Source of the DNA: Ponticaulis koreensis DSM 19734
GTDB lineage: Bacteria > Pseudomonadota > Alphaproteobacteria > Caulobacterales > Hyphomonadaceae
NCBI RefSeq assembly: GCF_000420665.1
Contig: NZ_ATVJ01000003.1
Location: 326,299 to 390,298 of the forward strand
Direction of reading: 5' to 3'
Length of the DNA: 64,000 bases
Below the pieces are notes generated by a model. It saw nothing but the letters and a program-made list of their open reading frames with translations, was not told where the DNA came from and made no database searches. Positions within the stretch are counted from its first letter, which is position 1; each line of letters starts with the position of its first letter. The position numbers were made by a program, and so were the translations under genes. This document shows, in pieces, positions 52,271 to 61,905 of this stretch.

Positions 52271-54220
52271 ATGACTTTCAAAACAGCGCTCGCAAGCGTG
52301 AGCATTCTGGGGCTATTGGCGGCGTGCGGGCCAACAACGACCGAACCCACAACTGACACAAGTGCAGCTGAAGCGGTGGAAACCGCAGCAACCTCTCTGC
52401 CGGAATATGATGCCGCGGCATTCTTTGACACTGTTTCGCTTGGCAGCACGTCTTCAAGCGGTTTTGCATTTTCGCCTGACGGCTCAAAAGTTCTGATCAG
52501 CTCTGACGAGACGGGCATCTACAATGCCTACACAATCGACATCGAAACAGGTGAGCAGGTCGCGCTGACTGATAGCACGGTCGATTCCATCTATGTCGAC
52601 TCGTTCTTCCCGAATGACGAACGCATTCTATACAACGCAGATAATGGCGGCGATGAGCTGAACCATGTCTTCGTTCGCGAGCTCGATGGCACAGTCACGG
52701 ATCTGACGCCGACCGAGAACACTAAAGCCGGCTTTATGGGCTGGAGCGATGACGGAAGCACATTCTATGTCATCACGAATGAGCGTGATCCGCGCTTCTT
52801 CGACGTCTACGTCTATAGCGCTGCAGATTACTCACGCGAAATGATCCTCGAGAACAATGATGGCTACAGCCCGGCCGACGTGTCCTCTGATGGCGCCTAC
52901 ATTGCGCTGGGGCGCGAGCGGACGGCAGCTGATTCCGATGTCTTCCTGCATGAAGTTGCCACCGGCGAAATGACGCTGGTGACCGAGCATGAGGGCAATA
53001 TTGCCTATGGTGTGTATGGCTTTACGCCGGATAATTCTGGGTTGGTCTATGCGACGAACGAATTCGGTGAGTTCAACCAGGCCTGGGATTACGACATCGA
53101 GTCAGGCGAGAAAACCGAACTCGTCAGTGCCGACTGGGATGTCTCTTATGTGAGCTTCTCGCCGTCAGGTGATTATCGCGTGCATGGCGTGAATGCTGAT
53201 GGCCGCACTGAGGTGGAAATCACGGCAATCGGTGATGCCGACTTCCCGGGCCTCGATATTCCGCAAGGCCAGATTGGCGGCATTCGTTTCAATCAGGATG
53301 AGACGAAAATCGCCTTCATGTTGAGCCGTGACACGTCTCCGAACAATCTCATGGTTGTCGATCTTGAGACTGGTGAAGCAGAGCAACTGACCAACACGCT
53401 GAACCCTGCCATTGACGAGGAAGTTCTCGTAGACGCACAGATCGTGCGCTATCCGAGCTTTGACGGTCTGGAAATTCCAAGCATTCTCTATGTGCCGCAT
53501 GGCGCATCAGCGGAAAATCCCGTTCCGGCACTCGTTTGGGTGCATGGGGGGCCGGGCGGTCAGACACGCGCAGGCTATTCTGCGACCATCCAGCACCTGG
53601 TGAACCATGGCTATGCCGTTCTGGGCGCGAATAATCGCGGCTCATCCGGTTATGGCAAAACCTTCTATCACATGGATGACCGTCGCCATGGTGAAGTCGA
53701 TCTTCAGGACATCGTCTATGGCGAGCGCTGGCTTGCTGAACAAGACTGGGTGAACCCGGATCAGATCGGCATTATTGGCGGCTCTTACGGCGGCTATATG
53801 GTCGGCGCGGCACTCGCGTTCGAACCTGATGTCTTCAAAGTCGGCGTGAACATTTTTGGTGTCATGAACTGGGTGCGCACACTGGAAAGCATTCCGCCGT
53901 GGTGGGAGAGCTTCCGTGAGGCGCTCTATGACGAGATGGGTGATCCTGCGACCGACGGCGAACGCCACCGCGCAATTTCTCCGCTCTTCCATGCGGAGAA
54001 TATTCAGGTACCGCTTCTGGTGGTGCAGGGCGCAAACGATCCGCGCGTTCTGCAAGTGGAAAGCGACGAGATTGTTGAAGCCGTCCGCGAGAACGGCGTT
54101 CCGGTGGAATACGTGATCTTCCCGGATGAGGGGCATGGCTTCTCGAAACGGGAAAACCGGATCACAGCATCGGAAGCTTTTGTGAGTTTCCTCGACACCT
54201 ATCTGGTCGGCGAAGAGTAA
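52271..54220 (+). CDS. S9-family (prolyl oligopeptidase-like) peptidase, probable lipoprotein
   Basis: 649 residues: signal sequence with lipobox LAAC (Cys about residue 18), a beta-propeller domain (about 55-380) and a C-terminal alpha/beta-hydrolase domain. Catalytic triad readable as Ser505 in GGSYGGYM, Asp590 in GANDPRV and His622 in DEGHGF. Fits acylaminoacyl/dipeptidyl peptidases that degrade peptides in the periplasm or at the cell surface. A terminator follows 9 bp after the stop. Confidence 0.93.
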   Translation: MTFKTALASVSILGLLAACGPTTTEPTTDTSAAEAVETAATSLPEYDAAAFFDTVSLGSTSSSGFAFSPDGSKVLISSDETGIYNAYTIDIETGEQVALTDSTVDSIYVDSFFPNDERILYNADNGGDELNHVFVRELDGTVTDLTPTENTKAGFMGWSDDGSTFYVITNERDPRFFDVYVYSAADYSREMILENNDGYSPADVSSDGAYIALGRERTAADSDVFLHEVATGEMTLVTEHEGNIAYGVYGFTPDNSGLVYATNEFGEFNQAWDYDIESGEKTELVSADWDVSYVSFSPSGDYRVHGVNADGRTEVEITAIGDADFPGLDIPQGQIGGIRFNQDETKIAFMLSRDTSPNNLMVVDLETGEAEQLTNTLNPAIDEEVLVDAQIVRYPSFDGLEIPSILYVPHGASAENPVPALVWVHGGPGGQTRAGYSATIQHLVNHGYAVLGANNRGSSGYGKTFYHMDDRRHGEVDLQDIVYGERWLAEQDWVNPDQIGIIGGSYGGYMVGAALAFEPDVFKVGVNIFGVMNWVRTLESIPPWWESFREALYDEMGDPATDGERHRAISPLFHAENIQVPLLVVQGANDPRVLQVESDEIVEAVRENGVPVEYVIFPDEGHGFSKRENRITASEAFVSFLDTYLVGEE

Positions 54221-54228
54221 ATCCGAAG

Positions 54229-54257
54229 AGCCCCGTCAGTCACTGGCGGGGCTTTTT
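54229..54257 (+). terminator. Rho-independent terminator of the S9 peptidase gene
   Basis: Eleven-base-pair stem (54229-54239 with 54243-54253, one G-U pair), 3-nt loop, run of five T. Confidence 0.93.
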
Positions 54258-54397
54258 CTTCCATATTCCTTCAACTTTTGTCGTGTCTGAGGTGAATTTT
54301 CGCGCGCGCGCTCGTGAGGACTATCGACTCTTTCAATTCAGGCTTATAAGCCCGTCGCACAGAACGTTTCCACAGAATGAGCCAGAGAGGATATCTC

Positions 54398-55381
54398 ATG
54401 AAAGAACCAGTTCGCGTCGCGATTACAGGTGCAGCGGGCCAGATCGGCTACGCGCTTCTTTTCCGTATTGCTTCAGGTGCAATGCTTGGCCCGGACCAGC
54501 CGGTTATCCTTCAGCTCCTCGAGATCACGCCAGCACTCGGCGCGCTCGAAGGCGTTTGCATGGAGCTGAACGACTGCGCATTCCCAACACTCGCGGGCAT
54601 CGTTCCAACTGACGATCCAAACGTTGCTTTCAAAGACGCTGACTACGCTCTGCTCGTTGGCGCTATGCCACGTAAAGCAGGCATGGAGCGTAAAGACCTG
54701 CTCGAAGCAAACGGCGGTATCTTTGGCCCACAAGGTAAAGCCCTCAACGATCATGCTAGCCGTGACGTGAAGGTTCTCGTCGTTGGAAACCCTGCGAACA
54801 CAAACGCGCTGATCGCTCAGCAGAACGCACCAGACCTCGACCCGGGCTGCTTCCACGCTATGGTTCGCCTCGACCACAACCGTGCAATGAGCCAGCTGGC
54901 TGAGAAGACCGGTACGCACAACACAGATATCAAAAACATGATCATCTGGGGTAACCACTCTTCTACGCAGTATCCAGACATCCACCACTGCACAGTCAAA
55001 GGCGACGCTGCGAAGCCGATGGTTGACGATGCATGGTACACAGACACGTTCATTCCGGACGTTCAGCAGCGTGGTGCGGCGATCATTAAAGCACGCGGCG
55101 CGTCTTCCGCTGCGTCTGCGGCATCTGCTGCAATCGACCACATGCGTGACTGGGCTCTCGGCACACCAGACGGCGAGTGGGTGTCTATGGCTGTTCCTTC
55201 CGATGGTTCTTACGGCATCGAGCCAGGCGTCATCTACGGCTATCCTTGCACATGCAAAGACGGCAAATACGAAATCGTTCAGGGCCTCGAAATCAACGAG
55301 TTCTCCCGTGCGAAAATGGACGCAACAGAAGCTGAGCTCCGTGAAGAGCGTGCAGCTGTTGAAGGCCTGTTCGGCAAATAA
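54398..55381 (+). CDS. mdh: Malate dehydrogenase
   Basis: TCA-cycle oxidation of malate to oxaloacetate. 327 residues with the NAD motif [15 protein letters not shown], substrate loop [19 protein letters not shown] with the catalytic-loop Arg residues, [10 protein letters not shown], and the catalytic His in [13 protein letters not shown]. This is the NAD(P)-type 2 MDH branch (as in Thermus and chloroplast enzymes) rather than the LDH-like alphaproteobacterial one. The ATG at 54398 follows AGAGAGG. Codon use favours A-ending Ala/Thr/Pro codons more than neighbours, consistent with high expression. Confidence 0.95.
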   Translation: MKEPVRVAITGAAGQIGYALLFRIASGAMLGPDQPVILQLLEITPALGALEGVCMELNDCAFPTLAGIVPTDDPNVAFKDADYALLVGAMPRKAGMERKDLLEANGGIFGPQGKALNDHASRDVKVLVVGNPANTNALIAQQNAPDLDPGCFHAMVRLDHNRAMSQLAEKTGTHNTDIKNMIIWGNHSSTQYPDIHHCTVKGDAAKPMVDDAWYTDTFIPDVQQRGAAIIKARGASSAASAASAAIDHMRDWALGTPDGEWVSMAVPSDGSYGIEPGVIYGYPCTCKDGKYEIVQGLEINEFSRAKMDATEAELREERAAVEGLFGK

Positions 55382-55403
55382 GCTGTCCGGAAACGGATTT
55401 GAA

Positions 55404-55429
55404 AAGGCGGGCTTCGGCTCGCCTTTTTT
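55404..55429. terminator. Terminator between mdh and the PilZ gene
   Basis: Nine-base-pair stem AAGGCGGGC (55404-55412)/GCTCGCCTT (55417-55425, one G-U pair) with a UUCG tetraloop, then a T run to 55429; the A run on the other side lets it work for the convergent PilZ gene too. Confidence 0.92.
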
Positions 55430-55435
55430 GTTGCG

Positions 55436-56023
55436 CTAAAGCGTGAACTCGACGGCAAACCCGCCGTCCAGCCAGCGCGCGACGGTTCCTTTGCGGATAC
55501 CGCAGGTGATGTTTTCACCAACAAACGGGCGTTCATTCGTCGTCTTTACAGCGACGCCGGTAAGCGACATGTCGACGACATTGCAGGAAAGCGTGCGGCC
55601 GTCTTCGCAGGTGACCGTGAGATCGCCGGACGCGGCGACGCGCTCGGCCATGCGCTCTTCTTCCAGACCGAGGCGGTCTTTATTGATCAGCCAGGTCAGC
55701 TGATCGGCCATCCGGTCCCGCTTCGCATCTGATACGGCAAAGGCGAACGCGACATTGTCGCCGCTGACGCGTGCGATTTGACCATCAAACCGACCGAGAT
55801 GTTTGAAGTAGCAGACGAGCGGGTCACCATGGCGCAGACGGGTTTCCGTCTGAAAGTGAACGCCGCTCGTCGAGAGGTTCACCGTCATGCCGTGACCCTC
55901 GACATCCGAGGCCGTCATGAACTTAACCGGTATGCGAAGTTTCACGCGGACATTCAGGCGGCGATCGCGCTTTCGTACCGTCACGGCAGAGCCGGGCGGA
56001 GAGAGGATTATGTTCTGCGTCAT
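55436..56023 (-). CDS. Tandem PilZ domain protein (cyclic-di-GMP effector)
   Basis: 195 residues with two PilZ-like halves: the first (about 17-105) has the RxxxR switch in RKRDRRLNVRVKLR and the NLSTSG motif; the second (about 125-195) has DMSLTG but no clear RxxxR, so only the first is likely to bind c-di-GMP. No other domain. Convergent with mdh. Could respond to the c-di-GMP made by the MHYT-GGDEF-EAL protein, which is inference. Confidence 0.88.
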   Translation of the reverse strand: MTQNIILSPPGSAVTVRKRDRRLNVRVKLRIPVKFMTASDVEGHGMTVNLSTSGVHFQTETRLRHGDPLVCYFKHLGRFDGQIARVSGDNVAFAFAVSDAKRDRMADQLTWLINKDRLGLEEERMAERVAASGDLTVTCEDGRTLSCNVVDMSLTGVAVKTTNERPFVGENITCGIRKGTVARWLDGGFAVEFTL

Positions 56024-56142
56024 GCCGTTAGGTAACCCTTCCCGCCAAGGTTAAAAAAAGATGACTCCCGCGTCAGTTTAGCTTGCTGGTCCTAAGAAAT
56101 GCCTTACCATCGCGAAAAATATTATGAGGGAGAGAGACGCAG

Positions 56143-57753
56143 ATGGCTCAGTCAAATGCGGGATATGACTATATCATCGTGGGCGCAGGCAGCGCCGGTT
56201 GCACCCTGGCAGGGCGGCTTACCGAAGACCCGAATATCCGGGTCGCGCTGATCGAAGCGGGTAAAAAAGACGATTCTCTGCTGGTCCGAATGCCAGCGGG
56301 TGTTGGCAATCTGATCGGCGACCAGAACGACTATAACTGGGGCTTCTGGACCGCGCCGCAAAAGCATCTGAATAATCGTAAGCTATGGTGGCCGCGCGGC
56401 AAAGGCTGGGGCGGATCATCCTCGATTAACGGGATGATCTATATTCGCGGCCATGCCGGTGACTATGATCAATGGCGTCAGATGGGGCTGAATGGCTGGG
56501 GCTATGATGATGTCCTGCCATACTTCAAAAAGTCCGAGACGCTGGATAAGGGCGCAGATGAGTTCCATGGCGGTGAGGGGCCGCTTCAGGTCTCGACCAG
56601 CGCTGCGAGCGAGCCGCTCTATGAAGCCTTTATCGAAGCGGGAAAGGCGTCCGGTTATCCCTACACGCCTGACTTTAACGGTGCACAGCAGGAAGGTGTT
56701 GGACCATATCAGCTGACTATTCATGATGGCGAACGCTGGAGCGCGAGTTTTGCGTATCTACGTCCGGCTCTGGAGCGTCCAAACCTGACAGTTATTTCCA
56801 CAGGTCGCGTCACGAAAGTACTGGTCGAGAACGGAAAGGCGGTCGGCGTCGAGTATGTGGCAGGCAAGCGCGGTGTGCCGGAACAGGTCTATGCGGACGC
56901 GGAGGTTCTGGTCTGTGCCGGTGCGGTACAGTCTCCGCAGATTCTCCAACTCTCAGGTCTAGGCAAGGCTAACGATCTGCGCGCGCAAGGTATCGACGTG
57001 AAGGCTGATTTGCCGGGTGTCGGCGCGAACCTGCAGGATCACCTCGACATCTCTATGGTCTATAAATGCTCGCAGAAGATCACCGCGTACAGCAAGCAGT
57101 CTGGCATTAAAAAGCTGTTTGTCGGTCTCAACTATCTGCTCCGCAAACAGGGGCCGGGCCGCGATAACTTCCTGCAGGCCGGCGGCTTCCTTAAATCCCG
57201 CGAAGGGTTGGACCGTCCGGACATCCAGCTGCACTTTGTGAACGCGGCGATGATCGATCACGGTAAGGGCGACGCAGACTATGATGGCTTCACCATCCAT
57301 GCCTGCCAGCTGCGTCCGGAAAGCCGTGGCACAGTCGGACTGACTTCGGCTGATCCGTTCGCGGACCCGCTGATTGATGCAAACTATCTGGATAGTCAGG
57401 AAGACATGCGCGTCATGCGCGAGTCTGTGAAGATGAGCCGCGAGATCGCCTATCAGGCTGCGTTTGACGAGTATCGCGCGTCGGAAGTTCTGCCTGCCAA
57501 AGCGCCGGAATCAGATGCCGATATTGATGACTTCATTCGCGCAAATGCCGAGACGATCTATCATCCGGTCGGCACTGTCCGCATGGGGGCTGACGATGCG
57601 GCGCCTCTGGATGATCAGCTGCGTGTTCGCGGCGTTGACGGGCTTCGCGTGGTCGATGCGTCTGTCATGCCGACGCTGATTGGTGGCAATACAAACGCGC
57701 CAACCATCATGATCGCAGAAAAAACGGCCGACCTGTTAAAGGCCGGCCGGTAG
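56143..57753 (+). CDS. GMC-family oxidoreductase (choline/alcohol dehydrogenase-like)
   Basis: 536 residues, FAD-dependent: GAGSAGCTLAGRL dinucleotide motif near residue 13, PRGKGWGGSSSINGMIYIRGHAGDYD, the second GMC signature GAVQSPQILQLSG near 262, catalytic His in HPVGTVRMG, and C-terminal NTNAPTIMIAEKTADLL. Closest to choline dehydrogenase-like alcohol oxidoreductases, but no betaine genes are nearby so the substrate is open. Cytoplasmic. Convergent with the PAS gene. Confidence 0.93.
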   Translation: MAQSNAGYDYIIVGAGSAGCTLAGRLTEDPNIRVALIEAGKKDDSLLVRMPAGVGNLIGDQNDYNWGFWTAPQKHLNNRKLWWPRGKGWGGSSSINGMIYIRGHAGDYDQWRQMGLNGWGYDDVLPYFKKSETLDKGADEFHGGEGPLQVSTSAASEPLYEAFIEAGKASGYPYTPDFNGAQQEGVGPYQLTIHDGERWSASFAYLRPALERPNLTVISTGRVTKVLVENGKAVGVEYVAGKRGVPEQVYADAEVLVCAGAVQSPQILQLSGLGKANDLRAQGIDVKADLPGVGANLQDHLDISMVYKCSQKITAYSKQSGIKKLFVGLNYLLRKQGPGRDNFLQAGGFLKSREGLDRPDIQLHFVNAAMIDHGKGDADYDGFTIHACQLRPESRGTVGLTSADPFADPLIDANYLDSQEDMRVMRESVKMSREIAYQAAFDEYRASEVLPAKAPESDADIDDFIRANAETIYHPVGTVRMGADDAAPLDDQLRVRGVDGLRVVDASVMPTLIGGNTNAPTIMIAEKTADLLKAGR

Positions 57754-57775
57754 TGTCCCCCGCATAAGTGAGCGT

Positions 57776-58318
57776 CTACTCGTTGCTTGCAACGAGGCGG
57801 AGCTGAGGTTCTTCCCGCGGGGCTTCCGGCGGGAAGATAGCGCCAACACTGTGGCGCCAGATTGGACGGCCGGCGAGAAGACCTTCGCCGCCAAGCATCT
57901 GATAGAGGCCAAGAATACGGTCTGCGTTCGTGGTTGGTGAACGAAGCGGAGCCAATGCAACTTCGATCTCAACAACCTGACCTGAAAGGGTTTCGGCGCG
58001 GCCACGTATGATGCCTGGCGCTGAGCCGTAGCGAACAGCATCCAACTGCGCACCAACCAGAGACATGTCGCGCCCACGCCAGAGCTTCAGGAAGTCATGA
58101 TCCAGAAGTTCGCGGCCGATGACATTGTGAATGTCTTTGCCGGCATTGGCGAACGTCCAGATGCCATCTTCTGAGTGACGCAGAACGAAAAGGCTGCCGA
58201 GAAGATTCGGAAAGTCTTCGATTTTTGGATCAGATGTGGTCTGGTCCGCATTCGAGGATAGGCGTCGCCACGCATTGATGATTGCACGCGTGTGAGGATG
58301 AGCTGCCCGATCTAGCAT
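57776..58318 (-). CDS. PAS domain protein (PAS_5 type)
   Basis: 180 residues consisting of a single PAS-like domain of the alphaproteobacterial PF07310 family, recognised by IINAWRRLSSNA, WTFANAGKDIHNVIGRELLDHDFLKLW and the C-terminal APLRSPTTNADRILGLYQML. No output domain. Probably a small sensor or partner protein. The ATG at 58316-58318 is preferred; the longer TTG-started frame adds 21 unrelated residues. Confidence 0.85.
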   Translation of the reverse strand: MLDRAAHPHTRAIINAWRRLSSNADQTTSDPKIEDFPNLLGSLFVLRHSEDGIWTFANAGKDIHNVIGRELLDHDFLKLWRGRDMSLVGAQLDAVRYGSAPGIIRGRAETLSGQVVEIEVALAPLRSPTTNADRILGLYQMLGGEGLLAGRPIWRHSVGAIFPPEAPREEPQLRLVASNE

Positions 58319-58496
58319 TATGTGTGTCTCTTTGGCTTCGAGTTCATGATTTCTGATCTGGAAAGGCAAAGTCTGGGCCAACCCGTAAACGGTTTATCCA
58401 TGGGTGATGGGTATAAAAACGGTGCAAGCTTCGCGTCGTGGGGGAAGAAAGCACGATTTTTGTGCCTTTCCAGACGACTTTTCAGGGAGACGCCGC

Positions 58497-59396
58497 ATGC
58501 ATGTATCATGGCGACACACATTGGCGACGGGTAGTGCGCTCGCAGCTCTGACGCTGGCAACACCAGCTTTTGCGCAGAGTGATTGTTGCACGCCTCCGCC
58601 AGACTGCTGTAATGGCGGATCGCACAACATCACGCCGCCGGGCATTTCGATTCCGAGCCCGAACATTGTTTATACGCCGGGTGCTGCACGCACGGGAACA
58701 GAGTATGTTTATGAGGGCTCAAGCAGCTACTCTCAGAGCGGCTATGTTTCAAATCGCGACTCCCGCACGACCTTCTACGCCAACGGTAGCTACATTCCGA
58801 TGGCGGATCCAATTCCGCAAACGACGCTTAGCCTGAATGTTGCCGGGTCCCAGCAAGTCGTTGAAACTGTTGAAGAGCAGATCGCCGTCGAAGAAGAGAT
58901 CTGTGCACCGCGCGTGATCTTCGAAATGGCGACGGCTGCGATTCAGGCGACGTGTATTGATGCTACGGGGACGCCGCATCCGGCATCACGCGTTGACGAT
59001 ACTGAACTTGTGCCATCCGAGTACACTGGTGAACTTTATCGCTGCATGGCCGGTACGAGCATGCAGGTCATGATCGGCGAAGTTATTGACGGACAGGCAA
59101 GCTTCCAGCACGCGTCCGGATTTAGCTGCGCGCCTGGCGAAGCGCTCCTGCACAGCCCGCTTGAAGGTCTGATGTGCGCGCCACAGATCCCGCAACGTAA
59201 TTGCAATGAGCGTTCACTACTTCGTCGCTACGGGCCTGGTATTAAAGTGGTTCAGACACGCGTGCAGCGTGAGATTTGTGAGCCTCAGATCCAGACACGT
59301 TACGAGACGGTCGAACGCGAAGTTCTGGTGCAGCGCCCACTACCACAGACGTCTATCACACTCGACGGTGGTGTCGGCCAGTATCTCGGCGAATAA
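58497..59396 (+). CDS. Secreted cysteine-rich protein next to the holdfast anchor genes, unknown function
   Basis: 299 residues with a signal peptide (cleaved after AFA, about residue 26). The mature protein opens with DCCTPPPDCC, contains about 11 cysteines, is rich in Ser/Thr/Tyr/Pro, and carries two related segments, VEEEICAPRVIFE (about 130) and VQREICEPQIQTR (about 265). It has no membrane helix. CAGGGAG precedes the ATG. Periplasmic or surface location is likely, with disulfides. It faces hfaD, suggesting a possible role in the envelope or holdfast attachment; this rests on position only. Confidence 0.72.
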   Translation: MHVSWRHTLATGSALAALTLATPAFAQSDCCTPPPDCCNGGSHNITPPGISIPSPNIVYTPGAARTGTEYVYEGSSSYSQSGYVSNRDSRTTFYANGSYIPMADPIPQTTLSLNVAGSQQVVETVEEQIAVEEEICAPRVIFEMATAAIQATCIDATGTPHPASRVDDTELVPSEYTGELYRCMAGTSMQVMIGEVIDGQASFQHASGFSCAPGEALLHSPLEGLMCAPQIPQRNCNERSLLRRYGPGIKVVQTRVQREICEPQIQTRYETVEREVLVQRPLPQTSITLDGGVGQYLGE

Positions 59397-59426
59397 TGCC
59401 CGCAACGCACAATGTAGATTTCAGGA

Positions 59427-59456
59427 AAGCCTTCGGTCTCAGACCGGAGGCTTTTT
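59427..59456 (+). terminator. Rho-independent terminator of the cysteine-rich protein gene
   Basis: Twelve-base-pair stem AAGCCTTCGGTC (59427-59438)/GACCGGAGGCTT (59442-59453, one G-U pair) with a 3-nt loop, then a T run. Confidence 0.93.
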
Positions 59457-59493
59457 GTATGTGTTTTGTGACCTTCAGAGACAGGGCAAAGGA

Positions 59494-59524
59494 AAACGCC
59501 CCGAACCAATGGTCCGGAGCGTTT
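59494..59524 (-). terminator. Possible terminator of the hfaABD operon
   Basis: A 14-bp imperfect stem (59494-59507 with 59511-59524, two mismatches); on the minus strand it is followed by UUUUCC. It lies 42 bp beyond the hfaD stop codon. Confidence 0.5.
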
Positions 59525-59566
59525 CTTCACCCAACGCCTCAACGGGCGCTTTTTTATGATTAGAGA

Positions 59567-60847
59567 TTACTGGTTTGCAGCAGTCGACTGATAGGTCGAC
59601 GAGTTGCCTATGGCATTCGCTGCGCCTGACGCATAACCGCCAAGGCCCGAATTCACGGTGCCGCTGGCGATGATGTTACCGTCATTACGCTGCTGCGTGC
59701 TGCCATAAAGTGTCGTGTCAGGTCCGCAAGTCCGGCAAAGAGCTGCTGTTGCTGCGTTACCGATTGCGGTTGCGCTTGCATAGCCAACACTGCCGTCCGG
59801 CGAAACACCGCCGTTGAAGCTGGCTGTCGCAGAGACCTGGCCCTGATTGTTCTGAACGGCATAAAGGCCGGTATCAGACCCGATATTTGAAATCAGCGCA
59901 GAGTTCCCAACACCATAAGAGGTAGAGCCAGATGGGCCTGTCCAGTTGGTGAGCGTGACGGCTGAGTCAGCGTCGACTGCGGCACCATTGTACTGGAATA
60001 CTTCCGAGCCATCGCGGCCGAGCGTTGCAAAGCCCCACTCATTGTCGATTTCGGTGCTGTTGCCAGCGGCGCTCGCTGAAGCGGCAACATTGTTTGCATA
60101 CGCCACAGTCGCGTCAGCCTGAGCTGAAACCGATGTGCCGTCAGCCATCGTCTGGACTGCGCCGGTATAGCTTGTCGTCGTTCTGCCAGTCGCAAGATGT
60201 GAGTTACCCGTCGCAACTGAACCGAGCGCGGCGAAATCTGTTACCGTATCGAATGTGCCGGTTGTCGTGGCGGACACGTTTGCATTGCCGGTTTGGGTCT
60301 GGAATCCGCGGTTCTCACCATTCACATTGTGATTCTGGGAAACGTTCGCGGCAGCGGTCGTATTCGCTGAGACGCCATCAACGACCAGAAGGTTTGTCGT
60401 GGAATCGGCGCTTACGTCATTATTACTGGTCTGCGTGATGTAGTGAAACGTCGAACCGTTAGAGGTCGAGGTCGTCGCAGAATTACCGTAGGCGGTTGTT
60501 TCGCTGCTCGCGCCATTTCCGCCGCCATAGACCGAGCCGCCCGTGAGGGAGGTAGACGCTGAAACGGTGCCGTTCTGTTGCTGGACGCCATCGAAATCAA
60601 TGTCGTTGTCGATAGATTCGGCTGTCGAGATATTGCCGGTCGCAATCGCAGAAGCAGAGGCATTCGGCTCTGTGTCTGCAATGACGACATTCATATTGGC
60701 GAAGACGTTGCCAAGAATGACCTGATCAACAACCACGACATCCGCGCCAGGCGCTGGATCGGGAAATACTTCCTGTGCGAATGCCGGCGCTGAGGCGAGG
60801 GCGATCAGCGCTGTGCCTGTGAGAAGTCTGGTCGTGATTTGGCGCAT
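59567..60847 (-). CDS. hfaD: Holdfast anchor protein HfaD
   Basis: 426 residues with a signal peptide (ending AFAQ) and a long Ala/Ser/Thr/Asn/Gly-rich, repetitive region of the TTSTSNGSTF, SASAAGNSTEID, SATAIGNAATAA kind, indicative of a beta-helix/curlin-like or amyloid surface fibre; a CRTCG Cys pair is the only Cys region. Size, composition and the position after hfaA and hfaB match HfaD of Caulobacter, which with HfaA forms the cell-surface anchor that attaches the adhesive holdfast to the stalk or pole. Separated from hfaB by 53 bp. Confidence 0.82.
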   Translation of the reverse strand: MRQITTRLLTGTALIALASAPAFAQEVFPDPAPGADVVVVDQVILGNVFANMNVVIADTEPNASASAIATGNISTAESIDNDIDFDGVQQQNGTVSASTSLTGGSVYGGGNGASSETTAYGNSATTSTSNGSTFHYITQTSNNDVSADSTTNLLVVDGVSANTTAAANVSQNHNVNGENRGFQTQTGNANVSATTTGTFDTVTDFAALGSVATGNSHLATGRTTTSYTGAVQTMADGTSVSAQADATVAYANNVAASASAAGNSTEIDNEWGFATLGRDGSEVFQYNGAAVDADSAVTLTNWTGPSGSTSYGVGNSALISNIGSDTGLYAVQNNQGQVSATASFNGGVSPDGSVGYASATAIGNAATAALCRTCGPDTTLYGSTQQRNDGNIIASGTVNSGLGGYASGAANAIGNSSTYQSTAANQ

Positions 60848-60900
60848 ATTGTGCGCTCCTTCAGGTGTTTCTAGTCAGAGCCCGTAAAGCCTGCGGCCGC

Positions 60901-61905
60901 CTACTGGCGACCACGAAGTGCTGTGCGCAGGGCACGGTCACGGTTTTCGTTCCAGCGCGCATCGTCGTCACGCGTCGAAGCGTTGTTCGTGCCAATACTT
61001 GGTGGAACCAGCGTGAAGCCGCCGGATTCGCCTGTCGTTGTGACCATGTCGCCGCCGATGCAAGCATCAGGACCCGGAATGCCGTAGAGCGTCGCGGTCA
61101 TTTCAACAACGGCACGTTCAACAACAGAGCGGATTGCCAGCTGGATTGGCTCCTGGGCACGCTCGCCGAGACCGACGTCAAACACGTTACCGTTCAGGAA
61201 GTCGAACACGCCCGCAGAGATTTCACGGCCGATGATCTGTTTCTGATAAGAGATCACATCAACAACCTCGAGAGACTGTGTGTCGACGAGGCGAAGATCG
61301 AGGCCGACATTAATCACAAACATGCGGTTCGTGAATGTGCCGTTCAGGTCTTCAATATCCTGATCGCCTGCATAAGCTTCGAGGCCGAAGGAGCGGATAT
61401 TATAGTTCATCTCGGTGATACCGCCGACGAGATAATAGTCAGAACCCGGAATAGAGCCTGCGTGGATCTCGCGGAAGTTAGCACCATCATCGCTGATGAG
61501 GCGGTTGTTTGTATATGTGAGCTCGAGTTCGGATACAGACGTATCAAAACGCTCGACAAGGCTGACGCCAGCTTTCGCGAAAGCGGAGATCGCCATGAGA
61601 GACGCGCCCTGTGTTACGCGGCGGCCGCCTTCAAGGTCGGCTTTGCCTGTGTAGTCGAGGATGCGGCCAACTGCGACGCGCGGGGCGCGCAGATTGTTGA
61701 CCGCTGCATAGTTTGCAAGGCAGTTCAGCGCCGTGGAATATGGTGTCGGGTTGGTCGTGACCGGGGCGTTGCCAATCGGCGCAGTATAGTTACCGCGCGG
61801 TCCTGCAACCGGGCTGACACAGCCGGCAAGCGCTAGAGCACCGACCGTAGCGAGAGCGACGAACTTGGTGGCGTTACGCTTCTGCGATTTCACAAAGTTA
61901 TTCAT
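60901..61905 (-). CDS. hfaB: Holdfast anchor secretion lipoprotein HfaB (CsgG family)
   Basis: 334 residues with lipobox LAGC (Cys29) and a CsgG-like body (VGRILDYTGKAD, GVSLVERFDTSVSELELTY, NVGLDLRLVDTQSLEVVDVISYQKQI). CsgG proteins form outer-membrane channels that export curli-like subunits; HfaB does this for HfaA and HfaD in Caulobacter. Its start ATG lies inside the end of hfaA (8-bp overlap), so the two are translationally coupled. Confidence 0.88.
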   Translation of the reverse strand: MNNFVKSQKRNATKFVALATVGALALAGCVSPVAGPRGNYTAPIGNAPVTTNPTPYSTALNCLANYAAVNNLRAPRVAVGRILDYTGKADLEGGRRVTQGASLMAISAFAKAGVSLVERFDTSVSELELTYTNNRLISDDGANFREIHAGSIPGSDYYLVGGITEMNYNIRSFGLEAYAGDQDIEDLNGTFTNRMFVINVGLDLRLVDTQSLEVVDVISYQKQIIGREISAGVFDFLNGNVFDVGLGERAQEPIQLAIRSVVERAVVEMTATLYGIPGPDACIGGDMVTTTGESGGFTLVPPSIGTNNASTRDDDARWNENRDRALRTALRGRQ

